From: Leptospira inadai serovar Lyme str. 10
GTDB lineage: Bacteria > Spirochaetota > Leptospiria > Leptospirales > Leptospiraceae
Assembly (NCBI RefSeq): GCF_000243675.2
Contig: NZ_AHMM02000017.1
Location: 186,001-250,000 of the forward strand
Direction: 5' to 3'
DNA: 64,000 nucleotides
Positions 52,223-61,017 of this stretch are shown in pieces; positions within the stretch are counted from its first letter, which is position 1, and every line of letters starts with the position of its first letter. Under the pieces are notes generated by a model. It was given only the letters and a program-made list of their open reading frames with translations, ran no database searches and was not told the origin of the DNA. Both the position numbers and the translations under genes were made by a program.

Positions 52223-53683
52223 TTAAGAATTTGAGATCGTTTCGTCGGGAGGAATCTTTCCTGCCCAACCAAAGCGCCACCAACCAGTTAATAAGGAAAG
52301 AACGGGCGAAAGTAAATTCAAAAACGCATACGGGAGGTATACGAGTGTCGGCACTCCCAATGCAGCAGCCATAAAAGAACCGCAAGAATTCCAGGGAACT
52401 AAGGCGGAAGTCATCGTTCCCGAATCTTCCAGGACTCGCGACAGGTTTCTAGAATCGATCCCTCTCCTCAAATACGCATCATGGAACATTTTTCCGGGTA
52501 CAACGATCGCTAAATATTGGTCTGCACAAAGTAAATTGACTCCGATGCAAGTGAAGACCGTGCTCGAAAACAACGAGCCGTTCGTCTTCACCCTTTTTAA
52601 GATGAAATCGGCTATCGTTTTAGTCATTCCACCGCCCTCCATCGTTCCGGCGTAAAACATAGCCGATAAAATCAACCAGACGGTGGAGAGCATGGAAGAC
52701 ATTCCTCCTCGGGAAAGTAAATCGTCTACGACGGATTGTCCCGTTTTTACCTTCGTACCTTCCGACGCGGCTAATAGAATTTTTTGGAAGGAGGTGGATA
52801 CCGCAACTTTCCAATCGCCTTGCTGTCCGTACAGATCGGCTTGGGTAAAGAGAGCCAAGACCGCACCGGAAAGGATTCCTATGAATAAAGCCGGAACTGC
52901 AGAAACTCGGAGGTAAATCATAAAAAACGTCAAGAAAGGCGGAATGAGAAGATACCAACCGATAGCCCAGCCCGAGCGTAATGCACTTACCACCGGCTGA
53001 ACTGCGACCGAAGTTTCCCCTACTCCAAGGCTTAGCCCGAGTCCTAGCAAGGTAAACGCAACCAAACAGAATAGAAAAAGCGGGACCGTCGTCCTGGACA
53101 TATTACGAATATGTGATATTAGAGAAACCCCGGTAATGGAAGAGGCCAGATTCGTAGTTTCGGAAGAAGGGGAAAGCTTATCCCCGAAGTAAGCACCCGA
53201 AACGATAGCACCGGCTACCATTCCTAAGGGAATTCCTAGCGCTGCCCCGACTCCGACCAAAGCAACGCCGACCGTACCGGCTGTCGACCAGGAACTTCCT
53301 GTCGCCAAGGAAACGACCGAAGAAAGTACCAATGCCGACGGTAAAAAGACGGAAGGACGAAGCAGTTCCAAGCCCCAAACGATTAACCCTGGAACGATTC
53401 CGGACCGAATCCATATTCCGATTAAGGCCCCGATCAATAGTAGAATTAAAATCGGCTGAAGGACGTTTCGCATGGAATCTAGTACGGTTTCTTCAAGTCG
53501 TTCCCAGGAAATTCCTCTCAATCTAGAAATTCCCGCAGAGAGCGCCGCCGCGCTGAACAAAAGAATCTGTGCGGGTCCTTCCGCAATGCCGCGACCGAAA
53601 ACGAATCCGGCCCCCGCTAAGGACAAAACTAAAAAAGCGAACGGAAGTAAGGAGATTACGAGTCCTGGCCCCTCTCGATTCAT
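52223..53683 (-). CDS. nhaC: Na+/H+ antiporter, NhaC family
   Basis: A 486-residue, roughly 12-helix membrane protein. GALIGIWIRSGIVPGLIVWGLELL, SLATGSSWSTAGTVGVALVG, and the DKLSPSSETTNLAS motif near residue 170 are NhaC hallmarks, with the aspartate and serines lining the ion path. SGTMTSALVPWNSCGSFMA near residue 420 is also conserved. It overlaps the RluA gene by 4 bp (ATGA) yet has an unrelated function. Confidence 0.88.
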   Translation of the reverse strand: MNREGPGLVISLLPFAFLVLSLAGAGFVFGRGIAEGPAQILLFSAAALSAGISRLRGISWERLEETVLDSMRNVLQPILILLLIGALIGIWIRSGIVPGLIVWGLELLRPSVFLPSALVLSSVVSLATGSSWSTAGTVGVALVGVGAALGIPLGMVAGAIVSGAYFGDKLSPSSETTNLASSITGVSLISHIRNMSRTTVPLFLFCLVAFTLLGLGLSLGVGETSVAVQPVVSALRSGWAIGWYLLIPPFLTFFMIYLRVSAVPALFIGILSGAVLALFTQADLYGQQGDWKVAVSTSFQKILLAASEGTKVKTGQSVVDDLLSRGGMSSMLSTVWLILSAMFYAGTMEGGGMTKTIADFILKRVKTNGSLFSSTVFTCIGVNLLCADQYLAIVVPGKMFHDAYLRRGIDSRNLSRVLEDSGTMTSALVPWNSCGSFMAAALGVPTLVYLPYAFLNLLSPVLSLLTGWWRFGWAGKIPPDETISNS

Positions 53684-54612
53684 ACCAGCATATCCTCGGG
53701 GATTGGAGAGAAAATATCGATCCGCTTTTTAAGATAGGGATGCGGAAACTTTAAGGATATTGCATGCAAGGCTTGTCTCTCTCTACCGAGTCGATCCATC
53801 AAATTCGGTTGCTTACCCTCTATAAAATCCAAAAACACCGTTTCGTCGACTCCGTAGAGCTTATCTCCGAGTAACGGGAATCCGAGAGAATAGAGAGTCG
53901 CTCGAATTTGATGATTTCTGCCCGTTTTTGGAAAGCAAAGAATGCGGGAAAATCGTTTTCCGTCTAAAAAACCTCCGCCGAGCGATCGAAAGTCCGTGCT
54001 ACTCGTCTCCCAGTCTTCGCTCGGTATTTGTGGAATCCTAGGATCTGCCGAATCATAGAATGCCCTTTTTTTTCGAATTTTAGATTCGGTATCGGGACCT
54101 AACCAGCCCGAAGCGGTCAGTCGTTTCGGAAAATCCCCCCAAACCAGACTAATATATATCTTATGCACCGACCTGGTCGAAAAGAAAGAAGCTAAACGAG
54201 ACGCGGTTTCCGAATCCTTACCGAAAAGAACGATTCCGGAAGTTTCCCGATCCAGGCGATTTACTAGGTACGGTCTTCCGAACCTTCCGTCCGATTCCAG
54301 GATATCCACCAGATTATTCTTTCGATACCGTCCCGCCGCATGAACCGGCAGATCTCCGGATTTAGTGACGGCAAAAAAACGTTCTTCCTCGTAAAGGAGA
54401 GAAAAGCGAGTATCCACGCTAGGCTCCGGAAAATCGGAAGGAAGATACTCGACTTCTTCTCCTTCTCTTAAAATATGCGATGCCTTGCAAGGTTTCCCAT
54501 CCAGACTTATTTTTCCGTCGGACAAATGTTTTTTCCAGCTGGACCGAGAAAGATACGTAAATCGTTTTGCAAGAAAGAGATCCAATCGTTCGCCTGCCTC
54601 TTCCTTTCCCAC
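53680..54612 (-). CDS. RluA-family pseudouridine synthase
   Basis: A 310-residue RNA modification enzyme. Residues 1-60 are an S4-type RNA-binding domain (RLDLFLAKRFTYLSRSSWKKHLSDGKI). The catalytic motif is NRLDRETSGIVLFGKDSE near residue 120, the aspartate being the nucleophile, and GRNHQIRATLYSLGFPLLGDKLYG follows. A GTG at 54612 has no Shine-Dalgarno. A CTG at 54637-54639 overlaps the preceding stop (CTGA) and has GGAGAG 5 nt upstream, so the true start may be CTG, giving nine more residues. The exact target uridine (tRNA or rRNA) is unclear. Confidence 0.88.
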   Translation of the reverse strand: MGKEEAGERLDLFLAKRFTYLSRSSWKKHLSDGKISLDGKPCKASHILREGEEVEYLPSDFPEPSVDTRFSLLYEEERFFAVTKSGDLPVHAAGRYRKNNLVDILESDGRFGRPYLVNRLDRETSGIVLFGKDSETASRLASFFSTRSVHKIYISLVWGDFPKRLTASGWLGPDTESKIRKKRAFYDSADPRIPQIPSEDWETSSTDFRSLGGGFLDGKRFSRILCFPKTGRNHQIRATLYSLGFPLLGDKLYGVDETVFLDFIEGKQPNLMDRLGRERQALHAISLKFPHPYLKKRIDIFSPIPEDMLV

Positions 54613-54635
54613 TCGAGTGCGAAGCGCAGTTTGAT

Positions 54636-55934
54636 TCAGATCTTCTCTCCGGAATCGAATCCCATTTCGGGAATCTCCTCATAGACGGAACCGTCCGGGT
54701 CGGAATGTGGGATTTCCGTAGCCATCGATTCGGAACCGGTTCCGATCGTTTTTTCGTCAAAAGAGTCCTCGTCAGCCGAAACCTCCTCTCGAGCAGACTT
54801 CCTGCGGCTAGCCGATTCGTCCTCCGTATCCTTTTCCTCCGAACTCGGGGCTTGTTTGCCGCCGTCCTTTCCAAGCTTGGAATCCACGAATTGATTTAAG
54901 ATTTCCTCTTCTCTCGCGTTTAAATTGAAGAACTGACAACCGACCCGAAAAAGTTTATCCGTGTTCGCGATATTTCGAATCACCGCTCGAAACGTTCCCT
55001 TGAGCTCTCGATTCAATTGCAAATCGAATAGTAAAGTTTCACCGACGGCAAAACTTCGGGAAAAGAAGATGGATTGCTGGTGAAAAAAACCGAGTCCATT
55101 TCTGCTGATGTCCTCCACTTGGCATTTTTCTTTCGACTCTTGGAAAAAGCCCGAGCTAATCACATCCCTGGAAATCGCAGCCGAGAAAAGGGTGATCTTA
55201 TTATAATCTTCCGTATTCATCGGCGTTTCCGAAAGCACCTGAATGTACCCCAGCGGTGTATAATTTTTGTATCGTATCAATACGCAAATTTCCGAAACAA
55301 AACGGGATTCGATTTTATTAATAGAGATCAGCTTCAGGTATTCTTCCATCGGAACGAAATTGGCTCCTCCGGAATCTCTATTATAACGATTGATTATAAA
55401 AATGGACTGCTCGAAATTATACATGATCCTGAGACGGTTATCCATCCGATCCGAAAAATACACCAGCGAATCGTAATAGCTATCTTTGATTCGTTTGGCG
55501 TGTCTCTGGATAATCGCATCCACAGACTTATCCACGAAGCCTAACGATTTTCTTAAGTGCTGCTGGTTGATGAGATTATAAATGAGGATCGGTTCGCTAT
55601 TTGCATTTTCAAATTCGACCCTTCCTTGAGCCCTCTTAGCCTCGGATACTTTTACAGCCTGGATTCTAAGCAATTCAAAACCGTTGGTATCGTTACGTGC
55701 TTCGACCGTAAAGACTCCATGAAAAAAATGGTAGTTATGAGTTAAAAAAAGGATCCGGATCTTGTCGTTAGTCGGTTTGCCGGGAACGGAAACGAGCAGA
55801 AAAAGATTATCCTTAATTCCCACGATTTTTACCGGATAGGAACGCCCCTTAATATCTACGGATACGGGAAGGCGTGTAAACAGTGTCTGGAGAATTTTCT
55901 CCAATGCATCGGTTTCCTTTACCGTTTTATCCAA
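54636..55934 (-). CDS. PilZ-like (DUF1577-type) protein
   Basis: A 432-residue cytoplasmic protein I recognise only by pattern. AKRAQGRVEFEN near residue 99 has an RxxxR element and VEDISRNGLGFF near residue 275 a DxSxxG element, both typical of c-di-GMP-binding PilZ domains but much farther apart than in a canonical PilZ. The C-terminal 80 residues are acidic and disordered. Leptospira have a lineage-specific family (DUF1577) of this kind. Start is TTG (55932-55934) with GGGGGA upstream. It may sense c-di-GMP; a GGDEF protein is encoded about 5 kb away. Confidence 0.6.
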   Translation of the reverse strand: MDKTVKETDALEKILQTLFTRLPVSVDIKGRSYPVKIVGIKDNLFLLVSVPGKPTNDKIRILFLTHNYHFFHGVFTVEARNDTNGFELLRIQAVKVSEAKRAQGRVEFENANSEPILIYNLINQQHLRKSLGFVDKSVDAIIQRHAKRIKDSYYDSLVYFSDRMDNRLRIMYNFEQSIFIINRYNRDSGGANFVPMEEYLKLISINKIESRFVSEICVLIRYKNYTPLGYIQVLSETPMNTEDYNKITLFSAAISRDVISSGFFQESKEKCQVEDISRNGLGFFHQQSIFFSRSFAVGETLLFDLQLNRELKGTFRAVIRNIANTDKLFRVGCQFFNLNAREEEILNQFVDSKLGKDGGKQAPSSEEKDTEDESASRRKSAREEVSADEDSFDEKTIGTGSESMATEIPHSDPDGSVYEEIPEMGFDSGEKI

Positions 55935-56165
55935 GGCTTTCCCCCGATAGAATTAGCAATCAGACGACAATTAAGGGACGAATTTACTGGTCCCCTTCTC
56001 AATGGGAAGAAATTTCCATTCAAATTTTCTAAAAGGGATTAGATAGGAAACTTGGAAGGGAGGATCTACATCGAAATATATATTCCGTTCTCCGAGGGGA
56101 TTTAGGACGTTTGAGTTACTAAAAATCTCTCTCGTTCGGAATCTTATGGCTACCCGCGAGTCGAA

Positions 56166-58433
56166 CTATTTTACCGGCTCTTCTTCTTTCTTCTTAAAAA
56201 TAAATTCACGTTTAATTTCGGAAATTTTGGAAGTTCCGACCGTATTCATCGACTGGATTAGGGTTTCGGTATACTGTCCGATCAGGAATCGAACGCCGGC
56301 GACTCCCCCTCCCACGGCGGAAATTGCCAGGGGCCTTCCTACCAAAACAGTATCGGCGCCCAATGCGTGCATTTTAAAAGTATCTGTTCCGCTTCTAACG
56401 CCGCCATCTACCGAAATATGAATTTTCGAACCTAAGGAATCCCGAATCGAGGAAAGCACTCGGGCCGTTCCGGGCATATCGTCCAGCACTCTTCCTCCGT
56501 GATTGGATACCACGATCGCGTCCGCTCCCGCATCCACCGCCAAACGAGCGTCTTCCGGAGTCATGATCCCTTTTAGAATGAACGGAAGTTTAGTTAAGGA
56601 CCGGATTCGGGCCAGAGTCTCTAGGTTTCGCGTAATCGAAGGAATTTTCTTTTGAACCATCGTTTTAAAATTTACGGCATCGATATCCATGCCCAAAGCA
56701 ATGATTCCTTTTTCTTCGGCCTCGGCAAAGCGTTCCTTCAGTAATCCTTCATCTTCCCGGGGCTTGCATATTAGAATTCCCTTTCCATTGACTTTCGACA
56801 AGGCATCGAGCATTACCAGATACTTTTCCGGGCTAGCGCCGTCGCCTAACCATGCGATGGTGCCGGAGGCGATGCAACCTTCCAATAAAGTGTAAGCTAG
56901 GGTGTATTCATCCATCGCTGCGTTCATATTAGTGATCGCTCCGGTCATCGGAGCCGCCATTATGGATGTGGAAAGTTTTTGCCCTAAGAACTCGATCTCG
57001 GTGGAAGCCTGCACATGCTCGCGAATGTAGCGGGGAAGAATCGAGTATTCCGCAAGAGCGTTTATGTTATCCTGGAAGGTAAGCATTCTTCCGACTCCGC
57101 CCATTCCGGGAACCCCGGATGCGCAGTCGGTCCCGTCGCAAACTTTACAAACCCAACAAATTTCCTTTCCGAATCTAACCCTGGCATTTTGGGCGATTTC
57201 CTTTTCGGAAACGGAATAAAGTTCGTCGCATGTGAATCGAACCGTGGAACGAACCGACTCGAAAATTTTTTCCGCTTCGTGTAAGGTATCCGCGGTGATG
57301 ATAACATGTCCCGTCTTCTCGATATTATTCGTCGGTTCCGGAATGATATCCCCGATTTTATGAAGCAGAAAAATGTCGGTCACTCCGTCGATCTTCTTGG
57401 CATCTTCGAATCCTTCGATCGCAAGAAGTTTTCCTTTGGGTGCAAGTAATGCTCGCTCGATCGAAACCCGCTTATATAAGGGTTCTAGATTATCCGGTTC
57501 TTCCCCCAAAGCGATCAGGATCGCGGCACGATTCAAGTTGATCCCGCTGGAAAGAGGAAAGGTAAATGCGGACATGAAACCTCCCGATAATCGAGCGGCG
57601 ATTTCACCGACCTTGACCCCATCCGGAGTGACTTTTATATCCCCTTTACCGGCGCCCCTACGAATACCGAGCGCCTTCATACCTCGAAACATAACGTCTT
57701 CGATTTCTTTTAACACGGATTCAGGAAGTGCTGAGGGCATATTATGGCCCATTTCTATAAAGTACGGTTCCCGCTCGATGATTCTGTCGGCGATTCCGGT
57801 GATAGCATAGTTCCCGTCCCAGGCTAACGCATCGACCGAGACTTCGGGACCGGGCATGTATTCTTCCAAAATCATTTCTCCTGTCGGAGAATATTTCTTA
57901 GCATGTTTAAAGGCCGCCTGCAGCTCTTCGCGGTTACTGACTTTTACCACTCCGCGAGCGCCCATATTGTCCGCAGGTTTCATCACTAACGGAAATTTCA
58001 AAAAATCTAATGCATCTCTAGTATCCTGAATGCTCCAAATGGCCGCAAAACCCGGAATGGGAACCCCGGCCTTTTTAAGCCGTTCCCGCATCTTTACCTT
58101 ATTGGATGCAGCCTCCGCGTCTACGAAGCGGATTCCGGGCAGGTCCAACGCATTGGAGACTGCGGCAACCGTCATACTTGCATCGGTTCCCGCGGTGATA
58201 ACGCCGTCGACTTTGGTTGTCGTCGCTAACTTTTTGGATTCGCGCACCATCCCTTCGATATCCTTAGTGGACATCACCAAAGGAAGATCACAAATCTTTA
58301 ATCCCGGAGCTTCGGGGTTCATATCAGCAACGATGGTCCGAAGCTGCATCGTCTTTGCCGTTTGGATGATGGGAACCTGTAGGAGGCCCCCACCCACGAT
58401 CAGGATGGTTTTGCCTGCGACTTTCCTACTCAC
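56166..58433 (-). CDS. Fusion: ATP-grasp domain plus FMN-dependent alpha-hydroxy-acid oxidase-like domain
   Basis: A 755-residue protein. Residues 1 to about 400 are an ATP-grasp ligase (KTILIVGGGLLQVPII, VMKPADNMGARGVVKVS, LEEYMPGPEVSVDAL, GEIAARLSGGFMS). A central CWVCKVCDGTDC (residues about 433-444; C-x2-C-x2-C-x4-C) may bind a metal. Residues about 450-735 are an LldD-like FMN barrel: MAAPMTGA, LKGIMTPEDARLAVDAGADAIVVSNHGGR, ISVDGGVRSGTD. The GTG start (58431-58433) overlaps the mnmA stop. The combination fits no pathway I know. The FMN domain does not carry a heme or membrane part. Function unknown. Confidence 0.75.
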   Translation of the reverse strand: MSRKVAGKTILIVGGGLLQVPIIQTAKTMQLRTIVADMNPEAPGLKICDLPLVMSTKDIEGMVRESKKLATTTKVDGVITAGTDASMTVAAVSNALDLPGIRFVDAEAASNKVKMRERLKKAGVPIPGFAAIWSIQDTRDALDFLKFPLVMKPADNMGARGVVKVSNREELQAAFKHAKKYSPTGEMILEEYMPGPEVSVDALAWDGNYAITGIADRIIEREPYFIEMGHNMPSALPESVLKEIEDVMFRGMKALGIRRGAGKGDIKVTPDGVKVGEIAARLSGGFMSAFTFPLSSGINLNRAAILIALGEEPDNLEPLYKRVSIERALLAPKGKLLAIEGFEDAKKIDGVTDIFLLHKIGDIIPEPTNNIEKTGHVIITADTLHEAEKIFESVRSTVRFTCDELYSVSEKEIAQNARVRFGKEICWVCKVCDGTDCASGVPGMGGVGRMLTFQDNINALAEYSILPRYIREHVQASTEIEFLGQKLSTSIMAAPMTGAITNMNAAMDEYTLAYTLLEGCIASGTIAWLGDGASPEKYLVMLDALSKVNGKGILICKPREDEGLLKERFAEAEEKGIIALGMDIDAVNFKTMVQKKIPSITRNLETLARIRSLTKLPFILKGIMTPEDARLAVDAGADAIVVSNHGGRVLDDMPGTARVLSSIRDSLGSKIHISVDGGVRSGTDTFKMHALGADTVLVGRPLAISAVGGGVAGVRFLIGQYTETLIQSMNTVGTSKISEIKREFIFKKKEEEPVK

Positions 58434-59587
58434 GGAAGAACGGCTGCTCCGATATTTCGAGTTTCGTCGCTTCCCTCAAGAGTCCTTTCGATGGTTTGAA
58501 TGCTGCCTTTTCGAATGATTCCGCCGGCCAATAAATAGTTTTCATTCTTAGGATAGAATATGGCCGATTGTCCCGGAGCTACTCCTTTGACGTCTTCCAC
58601 GGGGAATACGCGAATTGCAAAATCTTCTTCCTGTCTGATCTTGGCCAGAATCGGTCTAGAACGATAGCGAACCTGCACTCGGCATTCTTCTTCCTGACCC
58701 GATCGTAACGGAGGCCACGCTTGGAAATTCAAATCTTCGACGAGAAACGATTCCACGAATGTCTCCCTGTCTTCGCCTAAAATTACGGTTCCATCATCCT
58801 CGATGGATAGAACGTACAGCGGATTTTTCCATGCGATTCCTAGGCCTTTGCGCTGACCTATGGTAAAATTTTCTTTTCCGGAATGCTTTCCTACGATTCT
58901 TCCGTCGCGAAGCCTAAAGAATCCGGGAGTAAAGTCCACGTTTTTGCGGGCCAAAAATTTTCTATAATCGTTTTCGGGAATAAAACATATTTCCTGGGAT
59001 TCTGCCTTTTCCGCGACGGGAAGACCCATCCTTCTCGCGATATCCCTTACTTCCGGCTTCGTCATTCCGCCTAACGGAAATAATACGTTCCTTAAATTTT
59101 CCTGGGAAAGTCCGTATAGGTAATACGCTTGGTTTTTATTTTGATCGATCGCATCCGCAATCGCGTATCTCCCGCCGACTTCCACTACCTTGGAATAATG
59201 ACCGGTCGCGATCTTATCGATCCCTAACGCTTTAGCTTTTTCGAATAGTGCTCCGAACTTTACGAAAGTATTACATTCTACGCAAGGATTCGGAGTCTTT
59301 CCGTCCTTATAATCGTTCACAAAGCGATCGATCACTTTTTCTTGGAAAAGCTTTTCCATCTTGATTACGTAAAACGGAATGTTTAACGAAAGGCCAACGT
59401 CTCTCGCGTCCCGAATGTCTTCCGGCGAACAGCAGGACTTTTTGGTGGTATCGCAGGAGGGAGCCTCGTATTCCCAGGTTCGAAGGTTCACTCCGATGAC
59501 TTCGTAACCTTCTTCCATCAGAAGTCCCGCAGTTACGGCGCTATCCACCCCGCCGCTCATTGCTACGATGATCTTCCCTTTACTCAT
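58430..59587 (-). CDS. mnmA: tRNA 2-thiouridylase
   Basis: A 385-residue tRNA-uridine 2-sulfurtransferase that thiolates the wobble uridine of tRNA-Glu, Gln and Lys. AMSGGVDSAVTAGLL is the PP-loop (residues 9-23). TPNPCVECN holds the first catalytic cysteine and SQEICFIPEN the second. FTIGQRKGLGI and the C-terminal beta-barrel are present. It overlaps the fusion gene downstream by 4 bp and the protease-like gene upstream by 8 bp. Length and motifs are normal. Confidence 0.96.
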   Translation of the reverse strand: MSKGKIIVAMSGGVDSAVTAGLLMEEGYEVIGVNLRTWEYEAPSCDTTKKSCCSPEDIRDARDVGLSLNIPFYVIKMEKLFQEKVIDRFVNDYKDGKTPNPCVECNTFVKFGALFEKAKALGIDKIATGHYSKVVEVGGRYAIADAIDQNKNQAYYLYGLSQENLRNVLFPLGGMTKPEVRDIARRMGLPVAEKAESQEICFIPENDYRKFLARKNVDFTPGFFRLRDGRIVGKHSGKENFTIGQRKGLGIAWKNPLYVLSIEDDGTVILGEDRETFVESFLVEDLNFQAWPPLRSGQEEECRVQVRYRSRPILAKIRQEEDFAIRVFPVEDVKGVAPGQSAIFYPKNENYLLAGGIIRKGSIQTIERTLEGSDETRNIGAAVLP

Positions 59588-60635
59588 GACCTACACCCGT
59601 TTCCTTTCCTACTATACCAATAAGACTCCGTTTTGTGTCCAAAAGAATTCGGTAGTTTTCTAGCCAATTCCGACCCAGGATCCCTCGGATTCCCTTATTG
59701 AAGTCGCGGGAAATCGCGTCGGGAGGAATTCCACCCGGAAATACTTCCAATTCGGATAAACAAAACTCGGTCGCTTCTCCCATTTTTTTTACGAAGACCG
59801 GGCAGAAAGGCTTAAAAATTCTCGTTCGAGCGGATAACCGTCCTCCTCCGAAATTGAATACTATCGTCTCGGCGCCTTCCGCATACCGAAGTCCTTCGAC
59901 TCCTCCCCATTCCATCGAGGTATATTTTGCCCCGGTATCCAAGACCCAAGCCTCCATAGTAATGCCCGGCGGCCTAAGAATAAAAGCCAAGGGTTGACCG
60001 GAACGAATCTGAAGATGAAAGAGATTATCCTCCGGAAATCCCGGAGCCGGCCTAGATTCCTCGGACTTCCAGAAAGAAATCCGCTTCGGTAATTCTAGGA
60101 GAACGATATGCCCTAAAAATGCATTCATCCCAAGCAAACCCTGGACTCTCAATTCGGGGGGAAAGGTATGAGAGTAAAATTCGATTTCGCCGGGAATTTG
60201 GCCCCCTCTAAAAAAAAGAGTGGAGGAATGAATCCTTCGTACGGATCGAATGCTACCGCCCGGAAAACTAGCGCTTAAAACTTTTGTGGGTGAATTTTTG
60301 GGGACATGCTCTTCGGCCAGGAAAGATGCAAAGGAACCGGTATCCAAGAGAAATCGAATCGGTTCCGCCCCCTCGGTCAAAGAAAATTCCAGAACAGGCA
60401 AATGATCCACATTGCGTAATGGGAGGCGTAACCACGTTCCTCCGGGAGCCTCTTCCAGACGGGTGTATTCCGGAAGTAACTCAGAGAGCCGGATCGGAAG
60501 ACAGGAGGAAAGCGAAAAAAGAAATATCGCAAAGCAAAGATATGCGAAAGCCGAATCCGAGAAAATCTTTACCGCATAGACAAGCTTACGACCTTTAACC
60601 TGATAAAAACGATCCGTAAAACAAAATATTCTCAT
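59580..60635 (-). CDS. Lipoprotein with two DTG aspartic-protease-like motifs
   Basis: A 351-residue protein. The start ATG (60633-60635) has a GGAG Shine-Dalgarno 8 nt upstream. A hydrophobic segment ending FSLSSCLP (residues about 28-46) looks like a lipobox, though the basic leader is long. Two LDTG elements follow (FLLDTGSF near residue 95 and VLDTGAKYT near residue 225), each followed by hydrophobic turns, as in retropepsin-like or pepsin-like proteases with two half-sites. ILGRNWLENYRILLDT near the end is the pepsin-like last strand. I have no substrate or pathway. Confidence 0.6.
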   Translation of the reverse strand: MRIFCFTDRFYQVKGRKLVYAVKIFSDSAFAYLCFAIFLFSLSSCLPIRLSELLPEYTRLEEAPGGTWLRLPLRNVDHLPVLEFSLTEGAEPIRFLLDTGSFASFLAEEHVPKNSPTKVLSASFPGGSIRSVRRIHSSTLFFRGGQIPGEIEFYSHTFPPELRVQGLLGMNAFLGHIVLLELPKRISFWKSEESRPAPGFPEDNLFHLQIRSGQPLAFILRPPGITMEAWVLDTGAKYTSMEWGGVEGLRYAEGAETIVFNFGGGRLSARTRIFKPFCPVFVKKMGEATEFCLSELEVFPGGIPPDAISRDFNKGIRGILGRNWLENYRILLDTKRSLIGIVGKETGVGHE

Positions 60636-60697
60636 CTATCCCGCTCCTAATAGAGGAAACGTACTTTGATGAACCGTCAAGCAAAGGAGGAGAACGT

Positions 60698-60928
60698 TTA
60701 GGTCAGTTTTTTAATACAACTGTTGTTAGGGCAGCGAGTGTGATCGATCACACAATCTCGGTATTCGATTCCCGTCTTTGCATCCTTGGATTTGTATTCG
60801 ATAAAGCATGCGTACGGCGAAAAATCGAACTCTTCCCTGCCGAGAGCTCGATTTCGAATCCTTCTACCTAACTCGGCCTCTTCGGTCTGACTCAGATAGA
60901 AATGGTCCAGCGCAAGTTGTCTTTCCAT
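60698..60928 (-). CDS. Small cysteine-containing hypothetical protein
   Basis: A 76-residue protein I do not recognise. The N-terminal half is helical and charged (RRIRNRALGREEF). The second half has four cysteines (YACF, RDCV, RCPNNSC), possibly a metal or disulphide site. No signal peptide or membrane segment is evident. It lies in the same gene run as the GGDEF protein and the protease-like lipoprotein, with normal codon use. Confidence 0.55.
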   Translation of the reverse strand: MERQLALDHFYLSQTEEAELGRRIRNRALGREEFDFSPYACFIEYKSKDAKTGIEYRDCVIDHTRCPNNSCIKKLT

Positions 60929-61017
60929 GATAGATTCATCGGCAAAAACCCGAAAGACATAACCGTCGATTTTTCGTAAAATTCGAAACTAAAGGCAAAA
61001 ATCCTTCCCGAAGGCGC

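Noticed and set aside
54419..54874. 151-codon minus-strand frame
   Set aside because: It is arginine/serine-rich and overlaps the PilZ-like and RluA genes in another frame; both of those have real motifs.
55935..56165. Promoter or RNA in the gap upstream of the PilZ-like gene
   Set aside because: Only scattered AT-rich matches were found; no paired -35/-10 or structure was convincing.
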